Shown here piece after piece: positions 63,147-63,804 of a stretch of DNA of 63,804 bases. The position numbers and the translations under genes are program-made. The first letter of the stretch is position 1. Each line of letters starts with the position of its first letter. The notes below the pieces were generated by a model. The model was not told the origin of the DNA, searched no databases, and saw only the letters and a list, made by a program, of their open reading frames with translations. Location of the stretch: the NCBI GenBank assembly GCA_023415575.1, contig JAEZKF010000006.1:1-63804 (forward strand). The letters run 5' to 3'. Origin of the DNA: Bacillota bacterium. GTDB taxonomy: Bacteria > Bacillota > Clostridia > Oscillospirales > Ruminococcaceae.

Positions 63147-63326
63147 TTATTTGTAGTTCTGTAGCAATAAGTATTCCAGAATGTGTTTGAGCGTTTTTCC
63201 GCCATCTGCATAAAGATGTTGGATAATGTATTGCGTCGACCCTTCCTTCTGATACGTTACAGAGGGGGCATTGCTTGTGTTGGATTCCGGTATGTAGTTG
63301 GCTTGATTTATGTCTTGATTCATCAT
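63147..63326 (-). CDS. Small element-encoded protein (59 aa), coupled to the integrase gene
   Basis: ATG 63326 overlaps the integrase stop (ATGA) and follows GACGGAGGTGG. The translation starts MMNQDINQANYIPESNTS and continues VTYQKEGSTQYIIQHL with a C-terminal helix KTLKHILEYLLL. The pattern resembles the small TnpW-like proteins seen in clostridial transposons; the assignment is tentative. It lies between the tyrosine integrase and the serine recombinase, all on the minus strand. Confidence 0.6.
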   Translation of the reverse strand: MMNQDINQANYIPESNTSNAPSVTYQKEGSTQYIIQHLYADGGKTLKHILEYLLLQNYK

Positions 63327-63804
63327 GCAGAGCCACCTCCGTCATTGAGTTTCCATAGATAACTTTGCGCAATAACCGATATGCGTGAATGGCCGAGATC
63401 GTTTGATACAATCTCCATAAGGGGTTTTTTGAAGGTTGTGCCCGCCATATCACCGCGACAGTGATAAAGGTCATTCTCACCATAGCGTTTTGACGTTTTA
63501 ACCCCATCAGATTCCAGCTCACGGTATCGATCACAGGCATACTGCGCTCGAAAAGCGTGCAGCTGATTATCAGTAATGGAATTGCGGGAAAACCCCTTCA
63601 TAACAAGCTCATCGGGCTTTTTGCCGGCAATCATGTCAAGCACAATCTTCTCACCGGAACGCAGCACAGTGGCTTCACGTGAGCGTCCACCTTTACCTTG
63701 CTCTACATGCACCATCAGACGTCCGGTATTCTTATCACGATACACATCGCCCGCTTTGAGCTTTGCAAGCTCTTTATTGGCCCTTAAGCCTGTTACAGCT
63801 ACAA
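63323..63804 (-). CDS. Tyrosine recombinase/phage-type integrase, C-terminal part (5' end outside window)
   Basis: The frame is open from the window edge to a TGA at 63323. It shows catalytic box residues in order: Arg in VTGLRANKELAKLK, H-x-x-R in LHAFRAQYA, His in LGHSRISV, and the nucleophile Tyr in AQSYLWKLN. The catalytic core therefore looks complete in the visible part. It belongs to the same mobile element as the downstream small gene, to which it is coupled by a 4-base overlap. Confidence 0.82.
   Translation of the reverse strand, partial: VAVTGLRANKELAKLKAGDVYRDKNTGRLMVHVEQGKGGRSREATVLRSGEKIVLDMIAGKKPDELVMKGFSRNSITDNQLHAFRAQYACDRYRELESDGVKTSKRYGENDLYHCRGDMAGTTFKKPLMEIVSNDLGHSRISVIAQSYLWKLNDGGGSA

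Overview
The window reads as chromosomal DNA of a Gram-positive Clostridia-type Firmicute, probably close to the Oscillospiraceae/Ruminococcaceae. The grounds are strong GGAGG ribosome-binding sites, lipoprotein substrate-binding proteins, a ribosomal protein L27 with a cleavable N-terminal extension next to its protease Prp, Mini-RNase III, the YfmF/YfmH pair, a YesM/YesN-type two-component system, AspRS with GatCAB, and Rfam-style L21 and L10 leaders. The last 2.4 kb are the edge of a mobile element. No rRNA or CRISPR array was found, and there is one tRNA (Val, anticodon GAC).

Layout. 1-2153 (minus): the N-terminal part of glutamine-dependent NAD synthetase, and mutY. 2371-9780: one giant cyclic beta-glucan synthase-like protein of about 2,469 aa. 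9960-14769: yfmF, yfmH, lgt, folD. 14795-17840: rplU, prp, rpmA, obg, mrnC with an L21 leader. 18007-21069: a TIM-barrel isomerase, a small unknown gene, nrdR, and a minus-strand pair of DUF4363 and DUF421 membrane proteins. 21297-26586: a sugar-sensing cassette of membrane-anchored binding protein, YesM-like kinase, YesN-like regulator and lipoprotein binding protein. 26655-32114 (minus): a homocysteine methyltransferase-like protein without zinc ligands, argS, a DUF1934 gene, murI, ddl. 32330-36133: rpmG-secE-nusG-rplK-rplA-rplJ-rplL with an attenuator-like leader, two L1-operator-like elements and an L10 leader. 36227-40622: three tandem paralogous solute-binding lipoproteins. 40693-45735: an MFS exporter, a PhzF-family protein, galK, galE. 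45926-50221: a degenerate-GGDEF/EAL phosphodiesterase, an orphan amino-acid-type binding lipoprotein, then, convergent, a four-repeat MshEN-CheX protein with a CheY-like regulator. 50441-55684: aspS-gatC-gatA-gatB. 55892-61164: a DUF6076 protein, mgsA, a YhfC-family protease, small genes, tRNA-Val and an esterase. 61449-63804 (minus): a frameshifted serine recombinase, a small coupled gene and the C-terminal part of a tyrosine integrase.

The most unusual signals are these. The NAD synthetase lacks its catalytic glutaminase Cys (Gly166). The homocysteine methyltransferase homolog has lost all three zinc Cys positions. The MshEN-array/CheX/CheY unit faces an EAL phosphodiesterase and could be a c-di-GMP-to-phospho-relay module. 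The binding-protein genes at 36-40 kb were duplicated together with their terminator and promoter. Elements resembling the L1 site of 23S rRNA precede both rplK and rplA. A possible 32-residue Cys/Arg-rich peptide with its own terminator lies downstream of the tRNA.
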